From contig BCJJ01000021.1 in the NCBI GenBank assembly GCA_039545355.1, positions 62,001 through 126,000 on the forward strand: a stretch of DNA of 64,000 nt, in the 5' to 3' direction. Positions 32,742 to 42,799 of this stretch are shown piece after piece; the stretch's first letter is position 1, and each line of letters opens with the position of its first letter. The notes beneath the pieces are model-generated. The model was not told where the DNA came from, made no database searches, and saw only the letters and a program-made list of their open reading frames with translations. Both the position numbers and the translations under genes were made by a program. The stretch is from Trichosporon coremiiforme (Eukaryota; Basidiomycota; Tremellomycetes; Trichosporonales; Trichosporonaceae).

Positions 32742-33602
32742 TTAGGCACCGTCGGCAAAGGTGAAGTCGGTGCCCTCATCGACGTGCTTGTATGGCGAAA
32801 GCGCGTCGAAGAGCTTACCGAACGTGCCGTCGTGCCACGAGCGGAGCATCTCCCATTCCTCCTTGGGGAGAATGACTGAGAGGCACTGGAGCCATCCATC
32901 GACGATGAAGTCAGCGTAGCATGGCTTGTCGGTGAGGAACGGGCCGGGAGTCTCCTGGTAAACCTTGGCAAGGCCAGTGAGAGCTTTCTCGAAGGCTTGG
33001 AGGGTGTTCTGGCGAACCTCACCCTTCATCTCAAACTGTTCCCAGCTCGTGATGCCTGCGACGCTGGCGCGGCGAACGAACTCGGCGTGCGTCTGCTCCG
33101 CGGTAGCCGGGTCGAAGGGGAAGTTGAGCGTGCCGAGGCCTACGTAGGGCGTGAACGTCGCGTCAACATTCATGTTGAAAGCCGCGTACTGCGGGTGCGG
33201 GGCGCCGCTGCAGTCCGTCAGCGGGACGAGGATGGGGATGTCTTTCTCGAGCTTGTAGTCGATTTGAACATCGGGAAAGAGCTCGTCACCAGACTGAGGG
33301 TACTGCTTGTTCAGGTAGACGGCGATGTCGTAGGAGTCACCGACGAGCTTGCCCGTCGCCGGGTCCTCGATGATGGGCAGCGTGTAAAAGTCGGTGCCGT
33401 CCATGAACTTGCGGCACGCAGGGACCTTGAGACCCTGACGGACCTTGCTGATCGAAGGGAGAGGGACCCAGACGGTGTTGTAGGACGTCTTCTTGAAGTT
33501 GAGCGCGAGACGAGTCTTCCACGGGTTCGGCGAACAGACGGTCTTGTTGCGCGGGGGCGCCATCGCGATGTCGTAGAAGACAATCTCGTTGGGGGCAGAC
33601 AT
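32742..33602 (-). CDS. Glutathione S-transferase, fungal etherase/UstS-like
   Basis: 286 residues, single exon, ATG at 33602. The N-terminal thioredoxin-fold domain has IVFYDIAMAP, SPNPWKTRLALNFKKTSYNT and VWVPL, then YTLPIIEDPATGKLVGDSYD and IAVYLNKQYP. The Pro-Ile and Asp-Ser pair are the GSH-binding positions. A helical C-terminal half follows (TLQAFEKALTGLAKVYQET, ADFIVDGWLQCLSVI). The SPNPWKTR pattern is typical of basidiomycete GSTs related to GTE/etherases and UstS rather than to Ure2 or omega classes. Role: GSH conjugation or deglutathionylation of small molecules (family knowledge); specific substrate unknown. Confidence 0.88.
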   Translation of the reverse strand: MSAPNEIVFYDIAMAPPRNKTVCSPNPWKTRLALNFKKTSYNTVWVPLPSISKVRQGLKVPACRKFMDGTDFYTLPIIEDPATGKLVGDSYDIAVYLNKQYPQSGDELFPDVQIDYKLEKDIPILVPLTDCSGAPHPQYAAFNMNVDATFTPYVGLGTLNFPFDPATAEQTHAEFVRRASVAGITSWEQFEMKGEVRQNTLQAFEKALTGLAKVYQETPGPFLTDKPCYADFIVDGWLQCLSVILPKEEWEMLRSWHDGTFGKLFDALSPYKHVDEGTDFTFADGA

Positions 33603-33865
33603 GATGGCGGGCGTGATAGGTTTGGGAAGAGAAGAAGAGGAGTGCAGGCTGGGTGATAGATTTTGTTCGTCCTTGCTGTATGAGTAGGCGAGCTTGCTTT
33701 TGGAGAGAAAATGAAAAGAGAAGGGAAAGCAATAGTCAAAGTCAATGCCAAGCGATGGGTAGTGCGGCAAGCGTCGCGAGTCAGGTATGACGACACGGTT
33801 GACTTCGGAACCGAAGCGTCCACTCCCCACGGGGAAGCGCACGTCCCTGATCGGCGAACGCTAAA

Positions 33866-34470
33866 TTAACTGCCCTCGACGTCCGCTTCATCTGCTTCGT
33901 CGTCTACTTCGCCCTCACCTTCGTCGCCTTCGTCCATCTGCTTCGCCAGGCTCTCAATGACTTGATTTGCTCCTTCCGCGGTGCTCCGAATCAATTCCAA
34001 ACCCATCTGGGACCAATAGTTGTCATCCACGTTGGGTGCGAGCATTTCCAGCATGTCGCTGCTGTCGTGGACCGCCTGCCTGAGAACCGGATCCTGGGCT
34101 GCGGCGATAGTGGGTTGCCTCTCCGGGGCAGTATGGCTCGCGTTTTTGCGTCTCTTGGTCTTTGGGAGTTCGGGCGCTGCACTGTATAATCTCGCGCTTC
34201 GCTTGCATAGAGCACACGCGCCAGTCTCATAGTTTGCTGTCTGTCAGCTCAGAATCGCATCAACGTGGCAGCCCACGTCAAGTGCACTCACAGAGACCTG
34301 GAGTCAGCTCATCATGCCTAATGATCAGCTCACACGCAAGCAACCTCCAACTGCCACCGGCTTTCGAAGTTAGAATCCACAACCCCCCGCATGATGAATG
34401 GTCGACAGTCAGCTTGGCGGCTCAACTTTCGTAACTCACAGAGCGCAGCCCTGACTTCAGTTCTCGGCCC
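33866..34470 (-). CDS. Multi-exon gene, 3' part with micro-exon; product unknown
   Basis: The last exon (34236-33866) reads GACALCKRSARLYSAAPELP, KTKRRK, then VLRQAVHDSSDMLEMLAPNV and an acidic end (DEADEADVEGS). Upstream, GTGAGT/GTGAGC donors, CTGAC/CTAAC branch points and AG acceptors define small exons 34470-34440 (31 nt), 34360-34334 (27 nt) and 34297-34292 (6 nt). Together with the last exon these keep one open frame (EVRAALSGGSWRLLACLSNY joins the last exon). More donor-like sites continue to about 34740, but I could not chain them without stops, so the 5' end is missing. The KTKRRK run suggests a nuclear protein. An alternative is a spliced non-coding transcript. Confidence 0.4.
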
Positions 34471-35009
34471 CTGGGTTCAGCTCAATCTAAACAAATGCAA
34501 GGTCACGAGTGACTACTAGTCGGGGCCTGGGTACAGCTTCGAGGACGTCATTCTAACCCTACACATTTGGAGCGTCTGCAGTCAACTCGAATAAGAGTTC
34601 TTCAGACTTACCTCTCCGTCAACGCTGTGGTCAGCAGTAGCACAAGTGCAGCGCTTACACCTCGTCTGAGAACAGCTTCCCATATGCGCCAGTAAGCTCA
34701 CGCTTTTGTCAGCTGCAGGCAAGACGTTGGAAACTAACACGTCGCCTGCGGTCACCTTGCATCCCGAGGTTCAGCTCATTTCAGTTCATGGCAAACCATG
34801 TACTGCGACGAAGTGTGATAATGGTCGAACGATGAAAAGTGTGAGAATGCAAGAGCGTCGGGAAGTGTGGGAATAAAGAAGTTTGAGAATGCGTCGGTGT
34901 GACGATGAAGGAGGGTCCGTCGTGTCAGTGTACTTTGAGGCCATCGCACCGTTGCAGCCCTCCAGATCTCGCCAAAGTCACATGATACATCCCCTATCCT
35001 TTGTCCAAC
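34471..35009. other. Probable 5' exons of the micro-exon gene, unresolved
   Basis: On the minus strand several closely spaced splice-like signals occur: GTAAGT at 34612-34607, CTGACCACAG just before it, CTGACAAAAG near 34706-34715. Between them lie possible exons of 13-54 nt, one reading TRCKRCTCATADHSVDGE. No single open chain was found. From about 34750 nothing is recognised up to the end of the neighbouring gene. Confidence 0.3.
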
Positions 35010-36508
35010 CTACACCCATTTGCTCTTCGAGAGGGGGCCCTCCAGCTTGCGCTCCTTCTTCTTCGGCGGCGAGGGCTCGCGCGGCGGCGTATCCTCTGCG
35101 AGCTTGCGGCGGGGCGGCGTGTCCTTCCTCTCCTCCCTCCTGGGCGGAGTGTGGTCGTCCCTCTTCCGGCGGGGTGGGGTCGAGTCCTGAAGTCCGCGCG
35201 GGGGAGTATCGTCGCGCTTCCGGGGAGGGGTGGACTCGTCGCGCTTGCGCCGAGGCGGGGTGTCGTCGTCCCTCTTTCGACGGGGCGGAGTCGAGTCGTC
35301 CCTCTTTCGGCGCGGAGGAGTATCATCATCACGCTTCCTGCGTGGAGGTGTCGAATCGTCACGTTTTCTGCGAGGAGGGGTCGAGTCGTCGCGCCGGCGC
35401 GAGCGGGGCGGGGTCGACTCGTCCCGACGAGATGAGCGGGGACGGGTGTCGTCTCGACGAGAGGAGCGAGGAGGCGTGTCGTCCCGGCGAGAGGAGCGGG
35501 GCGGGGTGTCTTCACGCTCGCGTGTTCGGCGGGGCGGCGGCGAGTCGTCACGTCTCCTCGGCGGACTGTCCTCGCGGCGCTTGCGGGGCGATTCGTCGCG
35601 GCGGCGGTATTCCCGGTCGCGTTCGTCTCGGCGCGAGTAGCCGCTATCCCGCTCGCGCTCACGGTCGCGACCGAAACCACTGTCCCTCTCTCGTCTACCA
35701 TAGCCACTGTCGCGCTCACCTCCTCCGTAGCCGCTGTCGCGCTCACGTGCGCCATATCCGCTGTTCCGCTGGCGCTGGCCCCAGCCGCCGTCGCGCTGCC
35801 CGTATCCATCGTCCCTGCGTCCATAGTCGCCATCCCGGTCGCGGCCGTAGCCTCCCCGGTCTCCACCTCGGCGGTCGCGGTCCCAACCTCCACGTCCTCC
35901 ACGTCCTCCACGGCGATCACGGTCATCCTGGATGTCAGCTTCAGCAAGAACAGTCCAGCTTACGCTGCGGTCATATCCGCTCTGAGTGTCCATCATCTCT
36001 CTGCGCTGACGCATCATGTCGTCCATGCTGCCCTGGGGCGTGTTGCGCGCTTGCTGCTCGAGCTCGCGCTTCTTCGCCTCGATGAACTCGGCGGGAACGC
36101 CACCGACGGTCTCCTGAGCGGAGAGGAGCAGCCTCCACAGTTCCGACATAAACGATGCCGCGCCATACTTGTCCATGAAGCCTACGAGGTTGACCTGGAT
36201 CTTGCGCGGGTCGGGGAACTGAGGTCAGCTAAATCCAACCAATTGTACAGCTGGCCGAGGATACTTACCGGTTTGCTCTTGTCCTCGAGCATAGAGTAGA
36301 CGTACTCGATAACGACGTCATCCTCAAACTTCATGAGCTCAGTAATCTTCTTCGCGATCCAGGGACGGAGGACGCCGATGTTGACCTTGCGCAGGTCTAC
36401 CTTACGGTCGAAGTGCTCGGGGAAGGTCGACGACTTGATCGCAAGCGCCTCCTTGTCCTTAAAGCGGCGATCCTGGCTGAGGTCGGTGCCTCGGAGAGCG
36501 TCGGCCAT
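35010..36508 (-). CDS. PWI-domain, RS-rich splicing co-activator (SRRM1/SRm160-like)
   Basis: Exons 36508-36269, 36218-35964 and 35927-35010; introns 36219-36268 (50 nt) and 35928-35963 (36 nt, GTAAGC...GCTGACATCCAG); 470 residues. The N-terminal PWI domain is clear: DRRFKDKEALAIKSSTFPEH, VNIGVLRPWIAKKITELMKF, VEFVYS-like VIEYVYSMLED, then FPDPRKIQVNLVGFMDKYGA and ELWRLLLSAQETVGGVP. The rest is RS/RD/RE and GGRGG low complexity, ending in about fifteen STPPRRKRDD-type decapeptide repeats. PWI binds nucleic acid; SRm160 couples splicing with export (family knowledge). The second intron is a multiple of three without a stop, so its retention would insert 12 residues. Confidence 0.9.
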
Positions 36509-36879
36509 GGTTGGTGCTCTCTTTCGGTATTTCCTGGTTGCGGTGAGCAGAAGGTAGGTTGTAGAGATAACGAAGGACGGTCGCGCGGTGGACGCGCAAG
36601 CTGGCCGGATTGTTTTCAATGAAATCACTCGATAGGCTCGCCAGCACGTGGCAACAGGCGTCCCTTATATCCAGCGCCTAGCTGACATTGCATCGGCGCT
36701 CAGGCCGGCGAATTCCGTTGACCGCATCTACGGTTGACCGTTTCGCCGTCACTCCACTCCACTCCGCCGCCCCAGAAGCTATCCCGTGACCTGAGCTGAC
36801 CTGAGCAACCGACGTCGTCACAACAGACCTCGAGCTCACCACCGAATCTTGTCTCTGCACCACCCTCAAAACACCCACC
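36509..36879. promoter_or_regulatory. Divergent promoter, PWI/RS gene and KGD4
   Basis: 371 bp between two ATGs on opposite strands. A run of CACTCCACTCCACTCC near 36751-36769 is the only pattern noted. No TATA box is claimed. Confidence 0.35.
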
Positions 36880-37782
36880 ATGTTCGCCTCCGCCGTCCGC
36901 GCCCGCAACCCCCTCATCAAGTTCCTCGGAAAGAGGTCATGGCCCACCTGTAAGTCGTCCTCGGAGATGACGATACGCACATCACGACGGAGGAAGACGC
37001 AAATGAGCTGGGAGCTGCGGAGCTCATTTCCGAAATCACCGCCGACACCGTCAACACCACCCAACAACGTCGGACGCACACAGCAGCGGAGAAAAGAAGC
37101 ACACGGCAACGATTGGGAGATTATTGCACACGAAGCATGCAGGAGACGGTGTCTATCTACAGGTGGCGTTTGTTGCTGGTCAAAGATTTTGATCTTCGCC
37201 GTGCTACATGATGTTGACGACACCGTCTTCCATCTGCGGAGCACTACCTGTCTTTCTGCTTTCTGCGTGCTTCCTTGATATGTGCTGCATTTTTCGCTGT
37301 GTCAGTGTGCGACGTCGAGTTTGTGTTACGGTTTACCTGTGCCTGCTCCCACGACTCATGCCACCTTCCTCCGGCCCCGTTGTCTCCGTCCCCACTCCAG
37401 TTGCCGAGTCGAGAGTCAAACTAACCCCAGCCGCGGCCAAGCCCACCGTCCACCCCCTCGCGCCGAAGGAGATCCAGGCCTCGTTTGACGACTTCCTGAA
37501 GAAGTTCTCTTCTGCCGCTGGCGCCTCTGTCTCGTCCGGATCCACTGCCGGTGCCATCCCCCTCTACAAGGAGTCATCAAAACCGTCTGACTACGAGGAC
37601 TGGAACGCCCCGTCATTCCTCTGGCAGCAGCGCGAGTTCTCGGACGCCGAGATCGATGCTGTTATGGTGAGTACCCGGAGGCCACCCCAGCTTATGCGGC
37701 GGGAGAGCAGCTAGCTCATACAGAAGACCGAAAGCTGACAGTACAGTCCGGAGGCGCGACTTACATCACCGACGGCCCTTAG
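36880..37782 (+). CDS. KGD4: KGD4/YMR31-type subunit of mitochondrial 2-oxoglutarate dehydrogenase
   Basis: Exons 36880-36949, 37401-37666 and 37747-37782; introns 36950-37400 (451 nt, unusually long) and 37667-37746 (80 nt, ending GCTGACAGTACAG); 123 residues. Start MFASAVRARNPLIKFLGKRS carries the conserved IKF(L/I)GKR motif. VHPLAPKEI follows, and the end is FSDAEIDAV-MSGGATYITDGP, where E-x-(E/D)-x-(I/M)-x-x-x-x-SGG is the family end motif. Known role: recruits the E3 component to the E1-E2 core of the complex; the protein was earlier annotated as a small mitoribosomal protein. The third exon of 36 nt carries the whole end motif. A mitochondrial N-terminus (Arg, Ala, no acid) is visible. 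Confidence 0.82.
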
Positions 37783-37962
37783 TGTGTTACTATTATAGAT
37801 GCAGCCCTGTTCGAATCAAGTGGTGAATAGTTGCATCGCAGTCTGTGGTCTGCTTGCGCTACATACTGTTCCGAGCTCTTTCATTTTGTCTATCTAGGCG
37901 GCCATACTCTCACTCGGTCACTCGCCATGCTCCTGGCGCTTGCTGGCTGCGGTCACAGCTGC

Positions 37963-39542
37963 TTAGTTGCGCTTAGAGTACTTGTGGACGCACTCAAGGA
38001 ACCACCCCATGTCCTCAGGCTTGACATTGGGCGTAATGCCATGGCCGAGGTTGGCGATCCAACCACCACTGTTTTGGTGGAAGCGCTTGCACACGCGCTC
38101 AACCTCCTTCTCGATACCCTCCTTGCCGCCGTACAGAATGGCCGGGTCAAAGTTGCCCTGGAGGTTCATGCCAGGCAGCGCCTTCTTGGCCTCAACGGGG
38201 TCGAGGCCCTGGTCGAGTCCGATGACGTTGTATCCAATGCTCTCGGGCTTGAGGAGTGCGAGGCTCTGGGGAGAGTGCACATTGCGCGGGAACAGAATCA
38301 TGGGCACAGTCGGGTGGCCGAGGTGCGTGAGCACGTAGTTGACCTTACGGCTGATGTGGACGAGGGGAGGAAGCGCGAACGTCTCGAACTGGTACGGCGT
38401 GAGCTCGCCCGCCCATGAGTCGAAGACCTGGAGCATCGAGGCGCCGGCGAGCACCTGGCCGACGAGAAGGTCCGCACACACGTCAGCGATCTTGTGCAGA
38501 AGAGCCTTGGCCTCCTCGGGCCACTTGTACAGCCACGACTTGGAGTGCTCGAACGTCTTCGAACCGCCACCCTCGCACATGTACGCCATCAGCGTCCAGG
38601 GGGCACCGCAGAAACCGATGAGGGGAACACGGCCGGCGAGTCCCTTTCGCGTCATCGTGACAGCCTCGAAGACATAGCCAAGCTCCTTCTGGACATCCAC
38701 CTGGGGTCAGCTTAGCTCTTCACACCACCCAGCTGTAACAGCGCCCAGCATTGACCAGTAACAGAGTTGCCAGCCAAGCGTAAAACAGCATTCCAGAACA
38801 GGGAGCAGCGCTCGCTCAGTCTGACAGCTGAGCTCGCTGAGCTTGCTGCACTCACCTCATCCGGCAGCCTGGCCAGGTCAGCTGGGCTCCGCAGCGGCGC
38901 AGGGAGGACAGGGCCCTTGGAAGGCTCCATCAAGACCTCCATGCCGAGCGCCTGGGGAACGACGAGGATGTCGCAGAAGATGATCGACGCATCCAGATTC
39001 GGGTACCGGTCGATCGGCTGGAGCGTGAGCTTGCTCGCGAGCTCGGGCTTGCGGCAGCACTCAAAGAACGAGTGGTGCTTCCGGACCTCAAGGAACTCTG
39101 GTGTCAGCTATGTTCCGTAGGGCGAGATAACTCTGAATGAATTGAAAGGTCTCTAGGACTGCCCAGTCCTCCATTTCTGAGGAGATTGAAGGAGCTGCTC
39201 TGGGCAGTGTTGGTCCCAGATCCGGACGGGTCTTGCCTACATTGAGAGTTCTCCCTCCAACATGACTCAGAGTCGGAACTCCTTTGGAAAACCAGCACAC
39301 CTCGGGAGGCACTCAAGCGGTCAACTGCCTTGCATCCCTCCTTTTCCTGCGAAGACAACCCATAAGCTCTACTCACCAGGAAGGTATCGACCAGCCTGGC
39401 GCATGACCCAAACCGGAGCACGGGGCGTCTCCTCACCACGCGCGGCGCGGAGCGCAAGGTCGTTTGTGATGTGCGGCAGCTCCTTCTGGAGGTCGCGCCA
39501 CGAGTTGTTCAGCTTGAGGTCCGGGATCTTGTACATCGTCAT
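37963..39542 (-). CDS. HEM12: Uroporphyrinogen decarboxylase
   Basis: Removes four carboxyls from uroporphyrinogen III to give coproporphyrinogen in cytosolic haem synthesis. Exons 39542-39377, 39097-38856 and 38700-37963; introns 39098-39376 and 38701-38855; 381 residues (family about 360-370). Motifs: [16 protein letters not shown] (rebuilt across the first splice), [86 protein letters not shown] and FNLGHGI-like [16 protein letters not shown]. The invariant Arg and Asp positions of the active site are present in these. The 3' end lies 180 bp from the convergent KGD4 end. A TATATAAG on the plus strand at about 39788 has its minus-strand counterpart upstream of this start. Confidence 0.96.
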
Positions 39543-39908
39543 GGTGAAAGGATGGTAGGTTGGGTGAAGGTGGACGACTTGGAAAAGGAGACATCTGGAA
39601 AATGACCAAGAGTAAGGTTGGTGACTCCTGTCCCGGTGGAGGTCGCGGGTGAAGCCTAGGGTTCCCGGAGCGGGCAGGGAGCTGGCGGATCTGACGTGTG
39701 GGCCCCTAACGTCACCGCATCTGGAGGGGTGCGAGGTGCGACGCCGACGAATGTAATGCATGGCGCTCCTGGTGTCGCACGTCTACGATATATAAGACGT
39801 GCATGTAAACAAGAGGCGGCTGCGTGACTAACTACGACTGAAGGTGACTTGGTCCGTCTTTGAGACTGACTGATCGAACTATTCAACAGCTGCTCCTTAC
39901 CTCCGACT

Positions 39909-40022
39909 CTACTCTTGAGCGAGCAGACCGTATTTTTCGTGTGCCATCTCCTCGCCAAGACTGAGAAGCTCGGCGGCGGCTTTCTTGGCCAGTTCGCCGC
40001 TCGATACTCCCGCGGCGTCCGC
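39909..40022 (-). other. Orphan coding-like exon downstream of MMS2
   Basis: After an acceptor (CGTACAG) 38 codons read ADAAGVSSGELAKKAAAELL and SLGEEMAHEKYGLLAQE to a stop, in phase 0. MMS2 on the same strand also ends in phase 0 with a TAG directly followed by GTGCGG. It may be an alternative last exon (weak donor GTGGCG inside the last MMS2 exon), a spliced 3' UTR piece, or chance. Confidence 0.25.
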
Positions 40023-40092
40023 CTGTACGGCCGGGCAGCTCTGATAAAATGAACTGCATGAATCTAACACTTGCTAAACTTCTTATCCGCAC

Positions 40093-40834
40093 CTAGGCGC
40101 CGCGCTGCTTCGCGACCGCCACAATGTCGAGGGGCGGGTACTCGGATCCCTCGGGAGGCTGAGGCGTCTTGCGGTTACCGGGGGACGCCATCTCGCGGCG
40201 GAGCTCGACGAGGATCGTCTCGAGGCTGTTGTCGCGACGCCAGTTGCCGAGCGAGCGGACCTGCGCAAGGTTCACCTGTTCCTGTCAGCTGAAGCGGATC
40301 CAAGACTAGCTCACGAGACCGTTCTGGTCAACACAGGGGAGGTTGATGCGGCTCTCGAAGCGGACGATAGGCGGAACATCTTGAGGTCAGCATGTGCGAG
40401 AAACATGAGGCAAAGCGAGAAATACACACCGGGGTACTTGTCACCGCAGTAGATGCTCAGAGAGAAAATACGGTTCTCAAACGCAGAGTGGGGAGGGCCG
40501 AGAATCGTGCCGTTCCACTGGTACATTGCGAGGTCATCGCCGTCCTGTCGTTAGCTTCTCCGACCAAGTAATAGTAGCTGAGAGGCCGCGGCAGCTGAGC
40601 ATGCTCGGAGAAGTGGCCAATCCCTTCATTCAACTGGGCTCCATGACCATGCCCCTGCTCATTGTCCGCACTGTATCCAGTCCGGCCGTCACTCACCTTG
40701 AGACCGTACGAGCACGAACCGTCACCGAGACCCTTTTCGCCCTTCTCGAGCTCCTCGAGGAGACGGAAACTCCTCGGGACTGTGTCCTGTCAGCCTAAAC
40801 CATATTCTCCGCCTTGCAGCTTACTCTTAGCCAT
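40093..40834 (-). CDS. MMS2: Ubiquitin E2 variant Mms2 (UEV)
   Basis: Catalytically inactive E2 variant that pairs with Ubc13 to make K63-linked ubiquitin chains in error-free DNA damage tolerance. Five exons: 40834-40825 (10 nt), 40779-40697, 40544-40430, 40379-40315 and 40275-40093; introns of 45, 152, 50 and 39 nt; 151 residues. Reads [20 protein letters not shown], then [40 protein letters not shown] (rebuilt across splices) and [20 protein letters not shown]. The active-site Cys of E2s is absent, as expected. The third intron uses a GTGTGT donor and an AAG acceptor. Slightly longer C-terminus than the yeast protein (137 residues). Confidence 0.94.
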
Positions 40835-41050
40835 TATGAATGCGACAGAGGTAGATGATCGATGGACAATGACGGTGATGATGCGAGGTCACGATGAGGG
40901 CGCCGGGCGCCAGGCGGCAGGGGCAGGGCAACGACTCACGGTCCAGTTGCCCGATTAGGTAATCCGGCGCGAAAACCACGCGACGAACATTGGCCACTGG
41001 CCGCGATTAAGGTCAACCGAAGTTAGCCCTCCACCTTTCGAGCTGATCTT

Positions 41051-41080
41051 GTTTTCGTTTCGTTTCGTTTCGTTTCGTAC
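41051..41080 (+). repeat. TTTCG pentanucleotide run in the MMS2-PRP18 promoter
   Basis: Five TTTCG units lie about 50-70 bp before the PRP18 ATG, inside the 290-bp divergent region shared with MMS2. Pyrimidine-rich and possibly part of the core promoter. Confidence 0.5.
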
Positions 41081-41124
41081 CTCTCCCTCTCTAACCACGC
41101 TCCACCGCATCAGCAATAGCGACA

Positions 41125-42265
41125 ATGGAGGGTCTCCTGGCCGAGATCAACAAGAAGAAGACGAAAGACTTCGCCTCCGTAAAGCCGGAGGAGAAGTACC
41201 TGTCCCGCGGCGAGAAGGAGCGCCTGCGCGAGGAGGCAGAGCGCGCCGACCGCGAGAGGCGCGAGGCGGAGCGTGAGGCGGCTAAGAAGCGCAAAGCCGA
41301 TGAGGCACAGGATGAGCGGGCGACAAAGATGCGGAGGGAGGTGAGCTTCGTTGTCTTGTCCGTATAAGCTAACACGTAGGCGGAGAAGTCGCGCTCGCAA
41401 GCTGCCGAGGCGGTGGCCGACGACAGCGAGGATCGATACGCGATCAGCCCCGAGGAATGCACTCGCCGGCTGCGTCTCTTCGGGGAGCCGATCCGATACT
41501 TCGGCGAGACGGATTCGGAGCGGAAGAAGCGCCTGAAGGTCTTGGAGCTCGAGAGCGAATCACGCGGCGGGCTGAAGCAGGTTCAGAACGACTTCAAGAA
41601 GGCGAAGGAGGACCTGGACCGGCGGGAGCAAGAGCGGCGGGCGCGCGGTGAGGCTTCCGGAGCAGGCACGCCGCAGCCCTCGAGCAAGTCCGAGGAGAAG
41701 GCGAAGCAGTACACGTCGGAGCTGCTCGATCTTGAGCTCATCAAGACCGACTTCAACAAGCTGCACCCGATCATCTTCTGGAACTTCAAGTCACTCCTGA
41801 AGGAATGGGAGGAGTACCTGGAGGCGCGGCCCGAGGACGTCAAGAAGAGCGGGGCGGGCAAGCTCGCGTCTACGACGCAACTGCAGAGCGCACAGAATCT
41901 GAAGCCTCTGTTCAAGAAGCTGCGCAACCGCGACCTCGACAATGACGTTGTTGTCTCGCTTGCGGAGATCGTGCACTTCGTCCAGAAACGCGAGTACCGC
42001 AATGCGAACGACAGCTACCTCAAGCTCTCGATCGGTAATGCCGCCTGGCCCCTCGGTGTCACAAGTGTCGGTATCCACGAGCGCTCAAGTGACTCCAAGA
42101 TCACGCACAACGTCGCGCACGTACTCAACGATGAGGTCAGCCGGAAGTACATCCAGGCCGTCAAGAGGTGAGCTATTTTAGGATGGAGATAAGCTGACAA
42201 GCAGACTGCTGACGTTCTCGCAAACCGTCCGCCCGCCTGACAGCCTGACGCAGATGATGGGATAA
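41125..42265 (+). CDS. PRP18: Pre-mRNA splicing factor Prp18
   Basis: Second-step splicing factor that stabilises exon ligation. Exons 41125-41340, 41380-42167 and 42205-42265; introns 41341-41379 (39 nt) and 42168-42204 (37 nt); 354 residues. A charged N-terminal coiled coil (EKERLREEAERADRERREAE) is followed by the SFM motif region (SPEECTRRLRLFGEPIRYFG, ERKKRLKVLE). The C-terminal Prp18 domain has LKPLFKKLRNRDLDNDVVVS, NDSYLKLSIGNAAWPLGVTS and VGIHERSS, then ILNDE-like VLNDEVSRKYIQAVKRLLTF. The last 20 residues come from the third exon. It shares its promoter with MMS2. Confidence 0.96.
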
Positions 42266-42394
42266 CGTCATGAGATTCATAAGGTATAGAGGGGCAGTGC
42301 GGCACGTTAAATGTATGTATCATTATTATCGGCTTTGCGGTGAGCGTGCTCCGAGTAGATGGTAGCTACTCACTATCGTTGGTGCAACATGTCG

Positions 42395-42799
42395 CTACTG
42401 GACTGGCTGTCAGCTACCGACAGACTTGTATAGTTTAACTCACCACAGCAGCACTGGTTCTGGTTGGGCAGCGCGTACGGATCCTCTGGCTTGCCCCACA
42501 GCGACGAGATGAGTGGGTCCCTGGTCGTCTTGCAGTACTCTATAATGCTGCTGTTAACTCAATTCGACCTCAGCGAATCTTCAGCAAGTAGCCCAAAGGC
42601 AGAGTGAGGGAGAGGATCAGGCCTACCTCAGACTAGCCTCGCTTGTTCGGATACGAGGACGGTGCAAGTCGTTCCGCAAGCGAGAGTTGTGCTCCATGAG
42701 TCGCCGGAGACGGAGTTGGTTCATCGTTGTCGTCTTGCCGCGCAGCGGCTGGTCGCGGAGCGAGTAGCGCTTGTTCATGTTGGAGCTGGAGCTGGACAT
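42395..42799 (-). CDS. G-protein gamma subunit with CaaX box
   Basis: Partner of G-beta in pheromone/nutrient signalling at the plasma membrane. Exons 42799-42627, 42547-42444 and 42402-42395; introns 42548-42626 (79 nt) and 42403-42443 (41 nt); 94 residues. The helical core is [20 protein letters not shown], then [31 protein letters not shown] and [16 protein letters not shown]. The last exon is 8 nt and supplies the final VQ and stop, completing the CaaX box CCVQ (farnesylation type, Gln at X). The pattern LxRLxExNxRLRxxLxRPRI and DPLxxSxWGxPEDPY resembles the Cryptococcus gamma subunits. 3' end lies 129 bp from PRP18. Confidence 0.9.

Noticed and set aside
34883..36085. 400-codon plus-strand open frame opposite the RS-domain gene
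   Set aside because: Mirror of the RS repeats (Ser/Arg/Gly/Ala-rich) without own start context; the PWI domain on the minus strand is unequivocal.
36950..37400. Search for a snoRNA in the long KGD4 intron
   Set aside because: Only loose C-box-like ATGATG strings were seen, without a D box or guide at proper distance; left as a question.
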